Below, piece after piece: positions 1 to 7,601 of a DNA stretch of 64,000 nucleotides. The position numbers and the translations under genes were made by a program. How positions within the stretch are numbered: the stretch's first letter is position 1; the number at the start of each line of letters is the position of its first letter. Source of the DNA: Bin52 sp965243345 (GTDB taxonomy: Bacteria; Pseudomonadota; Alphaproteobacteria; Thalassobaculales; Thalassobaculaceae); contig CBDEUR010000003.1 of the NCBI GenBank assembly GCA_965243345.1, positions 3,720,001-3,784,000 on the forward strand, written 5' to 3'. A model generated the notes under the pieces. It was not told the origin of the DNA, ran no database searches, and saw only the letters and a list, made by a program, of their open reading frames with translations.

Positions 1-502
1 CGAGGACCAGCAGGGAGACCCTGCCCAGGCGGCCCATCAGCCGCTCGTGCGTACCCTTTGCGCGGGCGCGGGTGAGAGCGGCAACCAACTCAGGGACACG
101 GCGATAGAGGACAGACTGGTGCTGGCGGCAGGCCTGGTGGGCGAGCGCGCAGGCAACGAAGGTCTTTCCCGAACCTGTCGGTCCGCCCAGGATCAAGTTG
201 TGGCCCTGGCGGATCCAGTCGCCGGCGGCGAGTTGGGTGAGCGTGGTCCGTGCGATGCCACGCCCTGCGCGGCAGTCGACGTCCTGGATGTCGGCGCGGA
301 TGCGCAGCTGGGCCTGACGCAGATGGCCGAGATAGCTCTTGTGATTGCGGTCCTCGGCCTCGCGCTCGATCATAAAGGCGAGGCGGTCGTCGAAGCCGAG
401 TTGGTCGACGCTGGCGATGTCGCGCTGCTCCTCCAGGGCCTCGACCATGCCGTTGAGCCCCAGTTGCAGCAGGCGATCGATATTGGGTTGGCGTAGGGTC
501 AT
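1..502 (-). CDS. istB: IS21-family helper ATPase IstB (3' part outside window)
   Basis: This is the AAA+ ATP-binding partner of the IS21 transposase, which helps select and activate target DNA. About 167 residues are visible and the gene runs off the left edge of the window just before Walker B. The N-terminus looks complete, and a Walker A motif GPTGSGKT lies at about residues 107-114. The start ATG (502-500) overlaps the IstA stop as ATGA, the classic istAB coupling, so the two genes are translationally linked. No frameshift is seen in the visible part. IstB family membership is secure; completeness cannot be judged. Confidence 0.92.
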   Translation of the reverse strand, partial: MTLRQPNIDRLLQLGLNGMVEALEEQRDIASVDQLGFDDRLAFMIEREAEDRNHKSYLGHLRQAQLRIRADIQDVDCRAGRGIARTTLTQLAAGDWIRQGHNLILGGPTGSGKTFVACALAHQACRQHQSVLYRRVPELVAALTRARAKGTHERLMGRLGRVSLLVL

Positions 503-2094
503 GGTGTCGCGTCTCCTTCATGGTTTCGGTAGTAGGCGCCGCCACGGACGTTGGTGTGATCGGGGATGGTCTCGTCGGGCTCGGGACGCGGCCGATCGGG
601 CTCGCCGCCGTTCTTGATCTTCTCCCTGAGGAATCCCGAGGCGAGGCGGTTGAGGTCGAGGGCCTCGGCGCAGAGCGCGTCGATGCGCTGGTCGCCATGG
701 TCGTCGGCGAGGCGGATCATGCCCTGTACGGTGGTGAAGGCCTGTTCGGGGAAGTCGCGCGAGGCGAAGCATCTCTCGGCCCAGGCCGCGGCGTTCGGGC
801 CAACCTTGCGTGCCCGCCAGAGCAGGATGTCGCCGTAGTCGGGCTTGCGGATGTCCTGCACCGCCCTGAGGCGGTCGGGCATGTGGTCGGGGTTGGTGGC
901 GTACTGGTTGCGCCCGCTCTTTCGGCGATGGACGCAGATGCGCTCACCGCCCTCTTCGAGGAACACTTCGACCATGCGCTCGCCGAGGCGGGCGGCAACG
1001 GAGCGGCCGACGTGGCCATCGGGCACCGAGTAGTAATTGCGCTCGATCTGCACATGGCCGTTCGGCCCTACCTTGCGGGGAAGCCATTCGCCCCACTCCC
1101 ACGGGTTCGCGGGCAAGGATCGGAGATGAGCCCGCTCGTTCGCATCGAACGCGGCGCGGCGGGTCTCGCCGCACGCCATGGGTGCCTCGTTGAGCCTGTC
1201 AAGCTCGCGGCGGATGGCGGCGTTCATCGACTCCAGCGAGAAGAAGGTCTCATGACGCAGCGCCAGCAGAATGCGCGTCTGGACCGCGCCGACGGCCGCC
1301 TCGACCATTCCCTTGTCGCTGGCCTGCCCCGCGCGCGCGGGCAACACGGCGACGCCGTAGTGCTTGGCGAACTCGCGGAAGCTCGGATTGAGCTGGGGTG
1401 CCTCGCGGTCCGGCTTGTCGACGCCGGACTTGAGGTTGTCGATGATCCAGCGACGCGGAGAGCCACCAAAGTACTCAAGCGCGCGACGGTGTGCCATCGT
1501 CCAGTGGCAGATCTTCTGATCCGGCACCGCCTCGGCGTAGATCAAGCAGGAATGGGCCAGCACCGCGACGAAGATCTCCACGTCCTTCTCGTCGCGGCCG
1601 ACGCGCAGCGGCAGCGTCTTGCCGGAGAAGTCCGCCAGGCCGTACAGACCCGGCTCATAGTCGAAGTGCATCTGCGCTTGCCCGGCGCGATCCTTCAGCC
1701 GCATCTTGAGCCGGGCGCAGAACTGGCTGTAGCTGTAGGCCGTGCCGCCCTGCGCCAGGACCTCGTCGCGATACTCCTTCCAGAGCTGGCGCCGGGTCAG
1801 ACGGGCACGGCGGCGCTTGCGGGGCGCCTTGAGGTCTTCGATGACCGAGTCCCAATCGGGCTGCGCATGCCCGCTGTCGCGCGCAGGCGTCGGGTAGAGC
1901 CGTGCCCGCAGAGCTTCATCGTCCAGATCGTCCGGCAGCGGCCACGACAGGCCCGCCGCCGACGCTCGTTCCAGAACGTGCGACACCGTCCCCGCGCTCA
2001 CGCCGATCGCCGCCGCGATCTGCGCACGCGGCAGACCAAGATCGTGACGATGCCGAAGGATATCCTTGATGTTGTTCATGCCGGTCCTCTTCAT
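499..2094 (-). CDS. istA: IS21-family transposase IstA
   Basis: This is a DDE transposase of 531 residues, the usual IstA size. An N-terminal helix-turn-helix (about residues 6-42) precedes an RNase H-like core with candidate catalytic residues D155 (LADFSGKT), D219 (WIIDN) and E265 (KGMVEAAVG). A Mu-type C-terminal region follows. The start may instead be the methionine at residue 6 (MNNIKDIL), where IS21 transposases commonly begin. It is directly coupled to istB downstream. Upstream lies a 22-bp repeat array that probably holds its binding sites. The frame is intact, so the element could be active if the missing left part is complete. Confidence 0.94.
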   Translation of the reverse strand: MKRTGMNNIKDILRHRHDLGLPRAQIAAAIGVSAGTVSHVLERASAAGLSWPLPDDLDDEALRARLYPTPARDSGHAQPDWDSVIEDLKAPRKRRRARLTRRQLWKEYRDEVLAQGGTAYSYSQFCARLKMRLKDRAGQAQMHFDYEPGLYGLADFSGKTLPLRVGRDEKDVEIFVAVLAHSCLIYAEAVPDQKICHWTMAHRRALEYFGGSPRRWIIDNLKSGVDKPDREAPQLNPSFREFAKHYGVAVLPARAGQASDKGMVEAAVGAVQTRILLALRHETFFSLESMNAAIRRELDRLNEAPMACGETRRAAFDANERAHLRSLPANPWEWGEWLPRKVGPNGHVQIERNYYSVPDGHVGRSVAARLGERMVEVFLEEGGERICVHRRKSGRNQYATNPDHMPDRLRAVQDIRKPDYGDILLWRARKVGPNAAAWAERCFASRDFPEQAFTTVQGMIRLADDHGDQRIDALCAEALDLNRLASGFLREKIKNGGEPDRPRPEPDETIPDHTNVRGGAYYRNHEGDATP

Positions 2095-2190
2095 CGAACC
2101 CTTGCCTCCTCGAACCGATCCATCGATCCATGAGGCAGATCCGTGAGAAAATCGGCATCCGCGCCGGGCTGAGTGCCCTTACCGCCAGAC

Positions 2191-2340
2191 CGTCAAATGT
2201 GGTCAGAACAGCGGTCAAGTCCCGCCGGAACAGCGGTCAAGTGTCGCCAGAACCGCGGTCAAGTGTCGCCAGAACCGTGGTCAAGTGTTGCCAGAACGGC
2301 GGTCAAGTGTCGCCGGAATCGCGGTCAAGTCCCGCCAGAC
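2191..2340. repeat. Six-copy 22-bp tandem array at the IS21 end
   Basis: The octamer GGTCAAGT recurs at 2213, 2235, 2257, 2279, 2301 and 2323, an exact 22-bp period. The unit approximates GTCGCCAGAACCGCGGTCAA. A diverged extra copy (CGTCAAATG) sits at about 2191. Two helical turns per repeat would place all sites on one DNA face, which suits cooperative IstA binding. There are no spacers, so this is not a CRISPR array. Confidence 0.85.
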
Positions 2341-2788
2341 TTTGCAGCCTGCGCCACTGCGCGCGCTGCCGCGCGACGGCGCCGACGCCGGCCCCCGGAA
2401 CGTGGTCGTCAGCGTGCCCGGTGCCTTCCGCCCGCGTCCAGGAGCCCCCGCCACGGTCAGGGCGGCGCCAAACTTTGGGACATCCTGCAACTGGGGAGCA
2501 TGTGCGTGCCCCGCCACGGGCGGTTTCGGAGTCAGATCGCTCTCTGGATGCTTACGGTGCTCGAACCGGTCCAGCGGGGAAGTCGAAAAAACTAAGATAT
2601 AACGGCAACCTATGGAGTTACTGAGCGTTTTCTACAATATGCGTGTCGAGCACGATCACCAAACCATGCGCGCGAAAGCACCTGTCATGCCGCGCCCATA
2701 GCTGTGCCCCCAAACCAGGTTCTTGCCCCGCTGTTGACGGGCGGGCGCTGGCGATGAATGGCACTCAAAGACGGGCCTCGGGTATCCG
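2341..2788. other. Intergenic stretch between IS21 end and antitoxin gene
   Basis: About 450 bp with no supportable gene. A short AT-richer patch lies at about 2585-2650. Open frames here are GC-driven and lack any recognisable protein similarity. Confidence 0.5.
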
Positions 2789-3106
2789 TCAGGCGACCGC
2801 TCCCAGCCCGTTCTTCTCCACCAGCGCCAGGAGCTTCAGCGAGGCGCCGCGCGGGCGCTTCTCGCCGCGCTCCCACTGGCTCACCAGACCCGTCGTCACG
2901 TTGAGGTAGCGCGCGAACACCGCCTGGCTCGCATGCTCGCGCAGCCGAAGCGCGCGGATGTCCTCCGGCGTCATCTCCTTCACCGGCGTGAGGCACATCT
3001 CGTCGAACTTGCGCATGGTCCGCTTCGACATCAGACCTGCCTCGGCCAGACCGAGCGCGGCTTCGTGTGCGGCCGCCAGGGCCTCACTCTTGTACTGCTT
3101 GGTCAT
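2789..3106 (-). CDS. HigA-like XRE antitoxin
   Basis: This is a 105-residue helix-turn-helix protein of the type paired with HigB/RelE-like toxins. It has an N-terminal segment, then an XRE-type HTH at about residues 48-100 with a recognisable SQAVFARYLNVTTGLVSQWE stretch. Its start lies inside the 3' end of the toxin frame (23-bp overlap), the usual toxin-first order. The frame is intact although its toxin partner is disrupted by an IS, a nonsense codon and a frameshift. The original promoter now lies on the far side of the inserted IS, so expression would need an IS-borne or local promoter. Confidence 0.85.
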   Translation of the reverse strand: MTKQYKSEALAAAHEAALGLAEAGLMSKRTMRKFDEMCLTPVKEMTPEDIRALRLREHASQAVFARYLNVTTGLVSQWERGEKRPRGASLKLLALVEKNGLGAVA

Positions 3107-3342
3107 CGCATGTCACCTCGACTATCGCTCCCGCGGCCTGCGCAGCCGCCAGGCCCCTTCCGTCCAACGCCAGATACTCGTCGGCCAGCAGACGGTAGGT
3201 GTCCAGCTCGTCCCGGCGCAGGTTCTCCCGGTCGCTCTTGGCGAAACCGTACACGAAGAATGCCAGCTCCCCCTGCGAAACAGCACGATCGTGCGGAACC
3301 CGCCAGAGCGCCCGCCGCCCTTGCGCGCGATCCGCTGCTAGA
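3084..3342 (-). pseudogene. HigB/RelE-like toxin, C-terminal half
   Basis: Reading from the IS junction, the minus strand gives an amber codon and then QRIARKGGGRSGGFRTIVLF, the core of COG4737-type toxins. It changes frame at a run of five Gs (about 3269-3273) and continues as ELAFFVYGFAKSDRENL to the stop at 3084. One extra G would restore the frame. Together with the N-terminal half at 5296-5431 it forms one toxin gene interrupted by the IS1634-family element. It carries three lesions (amber codon, IS, 1-nt deletion), so it is certainly non-functional unless repaired. Confidence 0.85.
3337..3342. repeat. 6-bp target site duplication, left copy (GCTAGA)
   Basis: GCTAGA directly abuts the left terminal inverted repeat of the IS and is repeated exactly at 5296-5301 beyond the right end. 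Removing the IS and one copy joins the two toxin halves in frame across the duplicated sequence. Confidence 0.85.
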
Positions 3343-5295
3343 CCGAAGTTCCCCCTGATTCCCGACTGACAGTCGAACCAAGTCGATGATTTGGCGAGGT
3401 TTTTTCGGGTTTTTGGGCGAATATATGTACCCATGTATATGGGAACAATAGTGTTGACATGGTGCGAAGGGTGTGCATATATCGTAGCCATGTATATCGA
3501 ATCCGTCCCCAACCGATCCTCTCCGCCCGCCATCCTGCTGCGCGAGTCCTATCGCGAAGGCGGCAAGGTCAAGAAGCGCACCATCGTCAACCTCACCAGG
3601 TGGCCCCCGGCTCTGATCGAAGGATTGCGGTGCCTGCTCAAGGGAGGCACCGCGGTGCCACGCTTCGAGGACGCCGTCGACATCGTCCGTTCCCTTCCCC
3701 ATGGCCATGTCGCCGCAGTGCTGGGAACGCTCAGGAAGCTCGGGCTCGAGACCCTGATCGACCCGAAGCCGTCGCCACGGCGCGATCAGGTGCTTGCCAT
3801 GATCGTGGCGCGGATCCTCGAGCCGGCCTCGAAGCTGGCCACGGCGCGCAGACTGGCCGAGGCCACGGCGGTCAGCACCCTGGGCGAGATCCTCGATGCG
3901 GACCTGGACGAGGACGAGCTGTACGCCGCCATGGACTGGCTGCTTGAGCGCCAGGGGAGGATCGAGCAGGGTCTGGCGGAGCGGCACCTCGAAGAGGGCT
4001 GCCTGGTCCTCTACGACCTCACCTCGGTGTGGATGGAAGGCAGATCATGTCCCCTGGCCAAACGCGGCCACTCCCGGGACGGCAAACGAGGCAAGCTGCA
4101 GATCGAGTTCGGCCTGCTGTGTGACCGGAACGGATGTCCGGTGTCGGTGGAAGTGTTCCCCGGCAACACGGCGGATCCGGCCACGCTCGCATCACAGATC
4201 GCCACGGTGCAGGAACGGTTCTCGCTCTCGAAGGTGGTGCTGGTGGGAGACCGGGGGATGCTGACCGAGGCGCGGATCCGCAAGGAGGTGAAGCCTGCGG
4301 GGCTGGACTGGATCAGTGCCCTGAGAGGACCGGCCATCCGTGCCCTGGTCGAGGCCGGCGAGGTGGAGATGTCGCTGTTCGACGAGAGGGACCTGGTGGA
4401 GATCACCAGTGACGCCTACCCCGGCGAACGTCTCATGGTCTGTCGCAATCCGCTGCTGGCCGCGGACCGGGCCCGCAAGCGCTCGGAGCTGCTTGCAGCC
4501 ACCGAGGCCCTGCTTGAACCCATTGCCGTGGCGACACGGCGCAAGAAGCACCGGCTCACGGGAAAGGAGAAGATCGGCGAGAGGGTTGGCAAGGTCATCG
4601 GCAGGTACAAGATGGCCAAGCACTTTACCTGGTCCATCGACGACGAGGGCGTCTTCACCTGGCAGCGTGATGACGCCTCCATCGCCGCCGAGGCGAGGCT
4701 GGACGGCCTCTACGTGATCCGCACCAGCCTGCCGCAGACCCAACTCGACGGCCCCGGCACGGTGCGTGCCTACAAGCGGCTCAGCTCGGTGGAACGGGCC
4801 TTCCGCAGCCTGAAGACCGTGGACCTCAAGGTCCGTCCCGTCTTCCACCGCACCGAACCGCGGGTTCGTGCCCACGTCCTGTTGTGCATGCTCGCCTACT
4901 ATGTGGAGTGGAACATGCGCCAGAAGCTCAAGCCCGTGCTGTTCGACGATGAAGACGCCGAAGGCGCCGAGGCCCTGCGCCGGTCCGTCGTCGCTCCGGC
5001 GAAGGTATCGATCAGCGCCCAGGCGAAGGCGGCGACCAGAGAAACTCCCGACGGTGATCCGGTGCACAGCTTCCGCACCCTCATCGATGATCTGGCCACC
5101 ATCACCCGCAACACCGTGATGCCCCCGCTCCCCGACGCCAAACCCTTCCAGGTCACCACACGGCCAACGCCGCTTCAAACCAAGATACTCAATCTCCTCG
5201 GGGTTCGGCCGTAGTGTACCCAGTAGCGACTCTCTGACGTCCATCAGATGTTAGTTATATCAGCTACTTGCTCTTGAACTGCTCTGGAACTTCGG
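3343..5295 (+). mobile_element. Complete IS1634-family insertion sequence
   Basis: The element is 1,953 bp with perfect 10-bp terminal inverted repeats: CCGAAGTTCC at 3343-3352 and its complement GGAACTTCGG at 5286-5295. It is flanked by a GCTAGA duplication. It carries one full-length DDE transposase gene and is inserted inside the HigB-like toxin gene. A clean duplication and intact transposase suggest a relatively recent insertion. Confidence 0.9.
3490..5214 (+). CDS. IS1634-family (IS4 superfamily) DDE transposase
   Basis: The protein has 574 residues from the ATG at 3490. An upstream in-frame extension to 3391 is unlikely because the family starts near MYIESVPNR. Candidate catalytic residues are D176 (VLYDLTSVW), D254 (VGDRGML) and E435 (SSVERAFRSLK), with the long insertion between the second D and E typical of IS4-superfamily transposases. 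Family length is about 550-600 residues, so it looks full length. The leader 3353-3489 is AT-rich and contains TATATG-type repeats that may hold the promoter. It ends with TAG, showing TAG is a normal stop here. Confidence 0.93.
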   Translation: MYIESVPNRSSPPAILLRESYREGGKVKKRTIVNLTRWPPALIEGLRCLLKGGTAVPRFEDAVDIVRSLPHGHVAAVLGTLRKLGLETLIDPKPSPRRDQVLAMIVARILEPASKLATARRLAEATAVSTLGEILDADLDEDELYAAMDWLLERQGRIEQGLAERHLEEGCLVLYDLTSVWMEGRSCPLAKRGHSRDGKRGKLQIEFGLLCDRNGCPVSVEVFPGNTADPATLASQIATVQERFSLSKVVLVGDRGMLTEARIRKEVKPAGLDWISALRGPAIRALVEAGEVEMSLFDERDLVEITSDAYPGERLMVCRNPLLAADRARKRSELLAATEALLEPIAVATRRKKHRLTGKEKIGERVGKVIGRYKMAKHFTWSIDDEGVFTWQRDDASIAAEARLDGLYVIRTSLPQTQLDGPGTVRAYKRLSSVERAFRSLKTVDLKVRPVFHRTEPRVRAHVLLCMLAYYVEWNMRQKLKPVLFDDEDAEGAEALRRSVVAPAKVSISAQAKAATRETPDGDPVHSFRTLIDDLATITRNTVMPPLPDAKPFQVTTRPTPLQTKILNLLGVRP

Positions 5296-5431
5296 GCTAG
5301 ATGACGCCGCCGCCGAGGTCGGCGTCGATCAGCCCGCTGCGGGCGCGCCGCACGGCCTCGCACAACGCCGCATCCTCCAGTCCCTCGCGAGCGGCGAACC
5401 GGGCGAACGCCTTGGTCTTGAACGTCTGCAA
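5296..5431 (-). pseudogene. HigB/RelE-like toxin, N-terminal half
   Basis: From a TTG at 5431 the minus strand encodes 44 codons beginning LQTFKTKAFARFAAREGL and ending IDADLGGGVI, then TAG. This is the N-terminus of the same COG4737-type toxin whose C-terminal half lies at 3084-3342. A GAGG stretch sits about 7 nt before the TTG. The amber codon lies within the duplicated GCTAGA target, so the allele apparently already carried it when the IS landed. Homologues have a lysine codon near this place. Confidence 0.85.
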
Positions 5432-5465
5432 TTCGGTCCTCGCGAGCGCCCGTCTTCATGATTCC

Positions 5466-5494
5466 TTTGTAATACCGAGTGCGGCATTTTTCAA
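5466..5494 (-). promoter_or_regulatory. Candidate promoter of the split toxin-antitoxin operon
   Basis: On the minus strand TTGAAA (5494-5489) and TACAAA (5471-5466) are separated by 17 bp, a good sigma70-like match. They lie about 35 bp upstream of the TTG of the N-terminal toxin fragment. The IS now separates this promoter from the antitoxin. Confidence 0.5.
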
Positions 5495-5708
5495 TCCGCG
5501 CTCGCAGCCGTGGCGACCCTCCGGCCCACGCGGCGTCCGGCTGCGGCATTCCCGGCGCCGGGCACCGGCCCCTCACGCGCATACGATGGCTGGTCTGCCG
5601 ACCGCCGGGACGGCCGGACGCTCCGTGCAACCTCCACGGCCCCGGTCAGGCCGCCTCGCCGACGGTCACGGCGAGCCGCTTGCCCAGAGGGACATGGCTT
5701 GCCGTTGT

Positions 5709-6321
5709 TCAGGATTCTGGGCTCACACGCTTCGACCACGCCCATTCAAGGAGGTCTTCACACGCGTACACGATGCGGTGCCCCAGCTGGAAGTACGGGG
5801 GCCCTTTACCGATCTCCCGGAAGCGATCGAGCGTTCGGGGCGAGAGCGTGAGCAGGGCCGCGGCCTTGCATGTCGAGAGGAACGGCGGGGCATCGCCCTG
5901 AGGAGAGACACCTCTCTCGCGAGGGCGTCCTTCGTCGAGCGTTCCCGAGCCTGAAGTGCGCTTGGTGCCGTGCATCCAGCTCCGCACCCGGTCGACGGCG
6001 CGGAACTCGACCGATGCGCCGCTCATAAGCCTCGGCACGAACGTGGGGTCACCCAAGGCATCCTCACCGAGCTTGTAGGGCTTCATGCCCCGGCGGGACA
6101 GGTACGCCTCGACCTCGTCGCGGAACTTCGGGCCGATGGGCGCTTCGTCCATGAACTGGAGCAGCGGTCGGCGGTCCCGAGTCTCAGTGCCGTCCCGACT
6201 CGAGACTCGAGACGAACCCGGGGTCGCCGAGCGCCAGCAGGCCAAATTTCCTGACCCTCATGTTCGTGCGCGCGAGATACGCCTTGATGGCTTGCCGAAT
6301 GAAGTCTTCGAGCGTCGTCAT
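5709..6321 (-). pseudogene. Frameshifted HTH DNA-binding protein (excisionase-like)
   Basis: The frame from ATG 6321 gives a 45-residue piece with MRVRKFGLLALGDPGFVSSL. It then shifts, and a second related motif follows in the 5709 frame (KPYKLGEDALGDPTFVPRLM, DRVRSWMHG). The C-terminus is an AlpA/MerR-type HTH (SPRTLDRFREIGKGPPYFQL). Two tandem copies of the small LGDPxFV domain plus a HTH_17-like domain look like one ancestral protein broken by two shifts near 6190 and 6160. The distal part could still be translated from an internal Met at about 6152. Such genes are common on alphaproteobacterial mobile islands. Confidence 0.55.
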
Positions 6322-6415
6322 GAAGGCATACTCCGGTTGAGATTCAGCCTGCCGGGCGGACCACCTCGCTTCCGGACGGTCGATGACCATAGCCTCCCCG
6401 GAACCGGTCGCGAGT

Positions 6416-6610
6416 TCAATCCTGGCGCCGCGCCCATGCCCATTCCATGAGAGTTGTGTGGCCGCCCCGAGTCCTTTCCGAAAGGTCATTGGGCGTCAGC
6501 CCCTCAGCATCAGCCACCCTTACGCACACGTCCGTGACCCGGAGTGCGTCTCCGTTCGACAGCGCAATGAGAACCGGACGCATGAGCGACTGGAAATCGG
6601 GAACAGCCAT
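6416..6610 (-). pseudogene. Remnant of Mrr-type restriction enzyme (N-terminal winged helix)
   Basis: The 64-residue frame begins MAVPDFQSLMRPVLIALSNG and continues with RVADAEGLTPNDL, a close match to the N-terminal domain (Mrr_N) of type IV restriction enzymes. Similarity ends near residue 45 and no restriction nuclease domain follows on either strand, so this is a truncated remnant. It starts 14 bp after the higA stop on the same strand. Confidence 0.65.
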
Positions 6611-6624
6611 CGATCCGTATTCCG

Positions 6625-6930
6625 CTACGCTGCTGATTGCCGGGGACTAACGCGCTCCGAGATTTCTCGACCCATCGCGATCTCTGCTTGGCGAAGCTCC
6701 CATGTCTTCTGCAAGTTCATCCAGAGCTGCGGCGTCGTCCCGAAATACCGCGCCAGCCGCAACGCCGTGTCAGCGCTCACGCCCCGCTGGCCGTTCAGGA
6801 TCATCGTCACCCGGTTCACCGGCACGCCCAGCGCCTTCGACAGCGCGCTGGCTGACAGCTCGAGTTCGTCGAGTTCGTCGCGCAGGACTTCGCCCGGGTG
6901 CACCGGCCTCATGCCGTTTTTCACGTCCAT
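6625..6930 (-). CDS. higA: HigA-family antitoxin
   Basis: This 101-residue XRE antitoxin is typical of the HigA addiction-module family. It opens with RPVHPGEVLRDELDEL, followed by an HTH with VNRVTMILNGQRGVSADTAL and LARYFGTTPQLWMNLQ. Start ATG 6930 gives the standard family N-terminus MDVKNGMRPVHPGE and lies 11 bp after the higB stop. Uniquely, the VapC reading frame upstream is open through this start, so a VapC-HigA polypeptide of 324 residues is theoretically encoded as well. Confidence 0.9.
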   Translation of the reverse strand: MDVKNGMRPVHPGEVLRDELDELELSASALSKALGVPVNRVTMILNGQRGVSADTALRLARYFGTTPQLWMNLQKTWELRQAEIAMGREISERVSPRQSAA

Positions 6931-7599
6931 GTCAGATGCCTTCAGTGATAGTCGACGATCTCCACATCGTGCGGCCCGTCCTCTGTCCAGCGGAAGCAGA
7001 CGCGCCACTGTACGTTGATCCGAATGCTGTACTGACCGGCGCGGTCGCCCCGCAGTGCTTCCAGCCTGTTGCTCGGCAGCGCGGCCAGGTCGCCGAATCG
7101 ATCGCTGCCCCTGTTCCGTAGCCGACTTCGGACTCCGTCCAAGATGGGCCTTCAAGTCGCCCTGCCGGTAACCGACGGGCGCAAGTCGGGCGGCTCGACC
7201 TGCCAATTCCCGCCACCACACCCGACGTACGCCAAATCCGTCGAACACCGGGTCGACCGAGACCACCGGGAGGTCGCGCACGAGAGCCTGGGCCGCGAGC
7301 ACCCTGTCGAATGGATCGCGGTGGGGGCCAGGCAAACGTTCCGCACGTTCGGCATTGGCGACGCCGATTTCCAGCTCCGCGAAGCCCTGCCCCGCGATAT
7401 GCCCCGCCACATCGAGCGCGATCACCTCGCACCCCGGCAGTTTGCCAATCCAGAACCTGGTGGCGATCTCCCAGGCGGACGCCGCACTGACCACGATGTC
7501 GTTCGATTCGTCCGTGAACGCATCCCGCGCCGTGCCGGAAAGCCGGTCACTGTCCGCGAGCCACCACAGAAGCGCGTGGGTGTCCAGCAACAGCGGCAC
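6625..7599 (-). CDS. vapC: VapC PIN-domain toxin; frame continues into higA
   Basis: The PIN domain occupies about the first 125 residues (7599 down to about 7225). It has the acidic residues expected of VapC ribonucleases: LLLDTHALLWW, SAWEIA, HRDPFDRVLAAQA and VVSVDPVF. GTG 7599 gives the family N-terminus VPLLLDTH and follows the vapB stop; ATG 7617 is an alternative. VapC normally ends soon after a motif like GVRRVW, but here no stop occurs. The frame crosses truncated higB out of phase and enters higA in phase. A deletion joining vapC to higB is the simplest explanation. Confidence 0.8.
   Translation of the reverse strand: MPLLLDTHALLWWLADSDRLSGTARDAFTDESNDIVVSAASAWEIATRFWIGKLPGCEVIALDVAGHIAGQGFAELEIGVANAERAERLPGPHRDPFDRVLAAQALVRDLPVVSVDPVFDGFGVRRVWWRELAGRAARLAPVGYRQGDLKAHLGRSPKSATEQGQRSIRRPGRAAEQQAGSTAGRPRRSVQHSDQRTVARLLPLDRGRAARCGDRRLSLKASDMDVKNGMRPVHPGEVLRDELDELELSASALSKALGVPVNRVTMILNGQRGVSADTALRLARYFGTTPQLWMNLQKTWELRQAEIAMGREISERVSPRQSAA
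6942..7142 (-). pseudogene. higB: HigB-family toxin, N-terminally truncated
   Basis: The last about 46 residues (PSNRLEALRGDRAGQYSIRI, QWRVCFRW, VEIVDYH) match the C-terminus of HigB mRNA interferases very well. The N-terminal about 40 residues are replaced by unrelated sequence fused to the end of vapC. Family members are about 92 residues; this frame has 66. The catalytic region near the C-terminus is kept but the fold is incomplete, so activity is doubtful. The junction lies at about 7080-7150. Confidence 0.75.
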
Positions 7600-7601
7600 G
7601 G

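Larger units (their letters stand above)
1..2340 (-). mobile_element. IS21-family insertion sequence, incomplete in window
   Basis: The element comprises istB and istA and, beyond the istA start, an array of 22-bp repeats ending near 2340. IS21 elements carry multiple internal repeats near their ends as transposase-binding sites, which fits the array position. The outer terminus and target duplication cannot be fixed because the other end lies left of the window, so 2340 is an approximate limit. Confidence 0.75.

Noticed and set aside
2191..2340. 22-bp repeats as a CRISPR array.
   Set aside because: Repeats are directly contiguous with no variable spacers, sit at an IS21 end, and no cas gene is present.
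3427..5223. TGTACCCA present near both IS1634 ends (about 3427 and 5216) as a terminal or target repeat.
   Set aside because: It lies inside the element, and the true ends are set by the 10-bp inverted repeats and the GCTAGA duplication further out.
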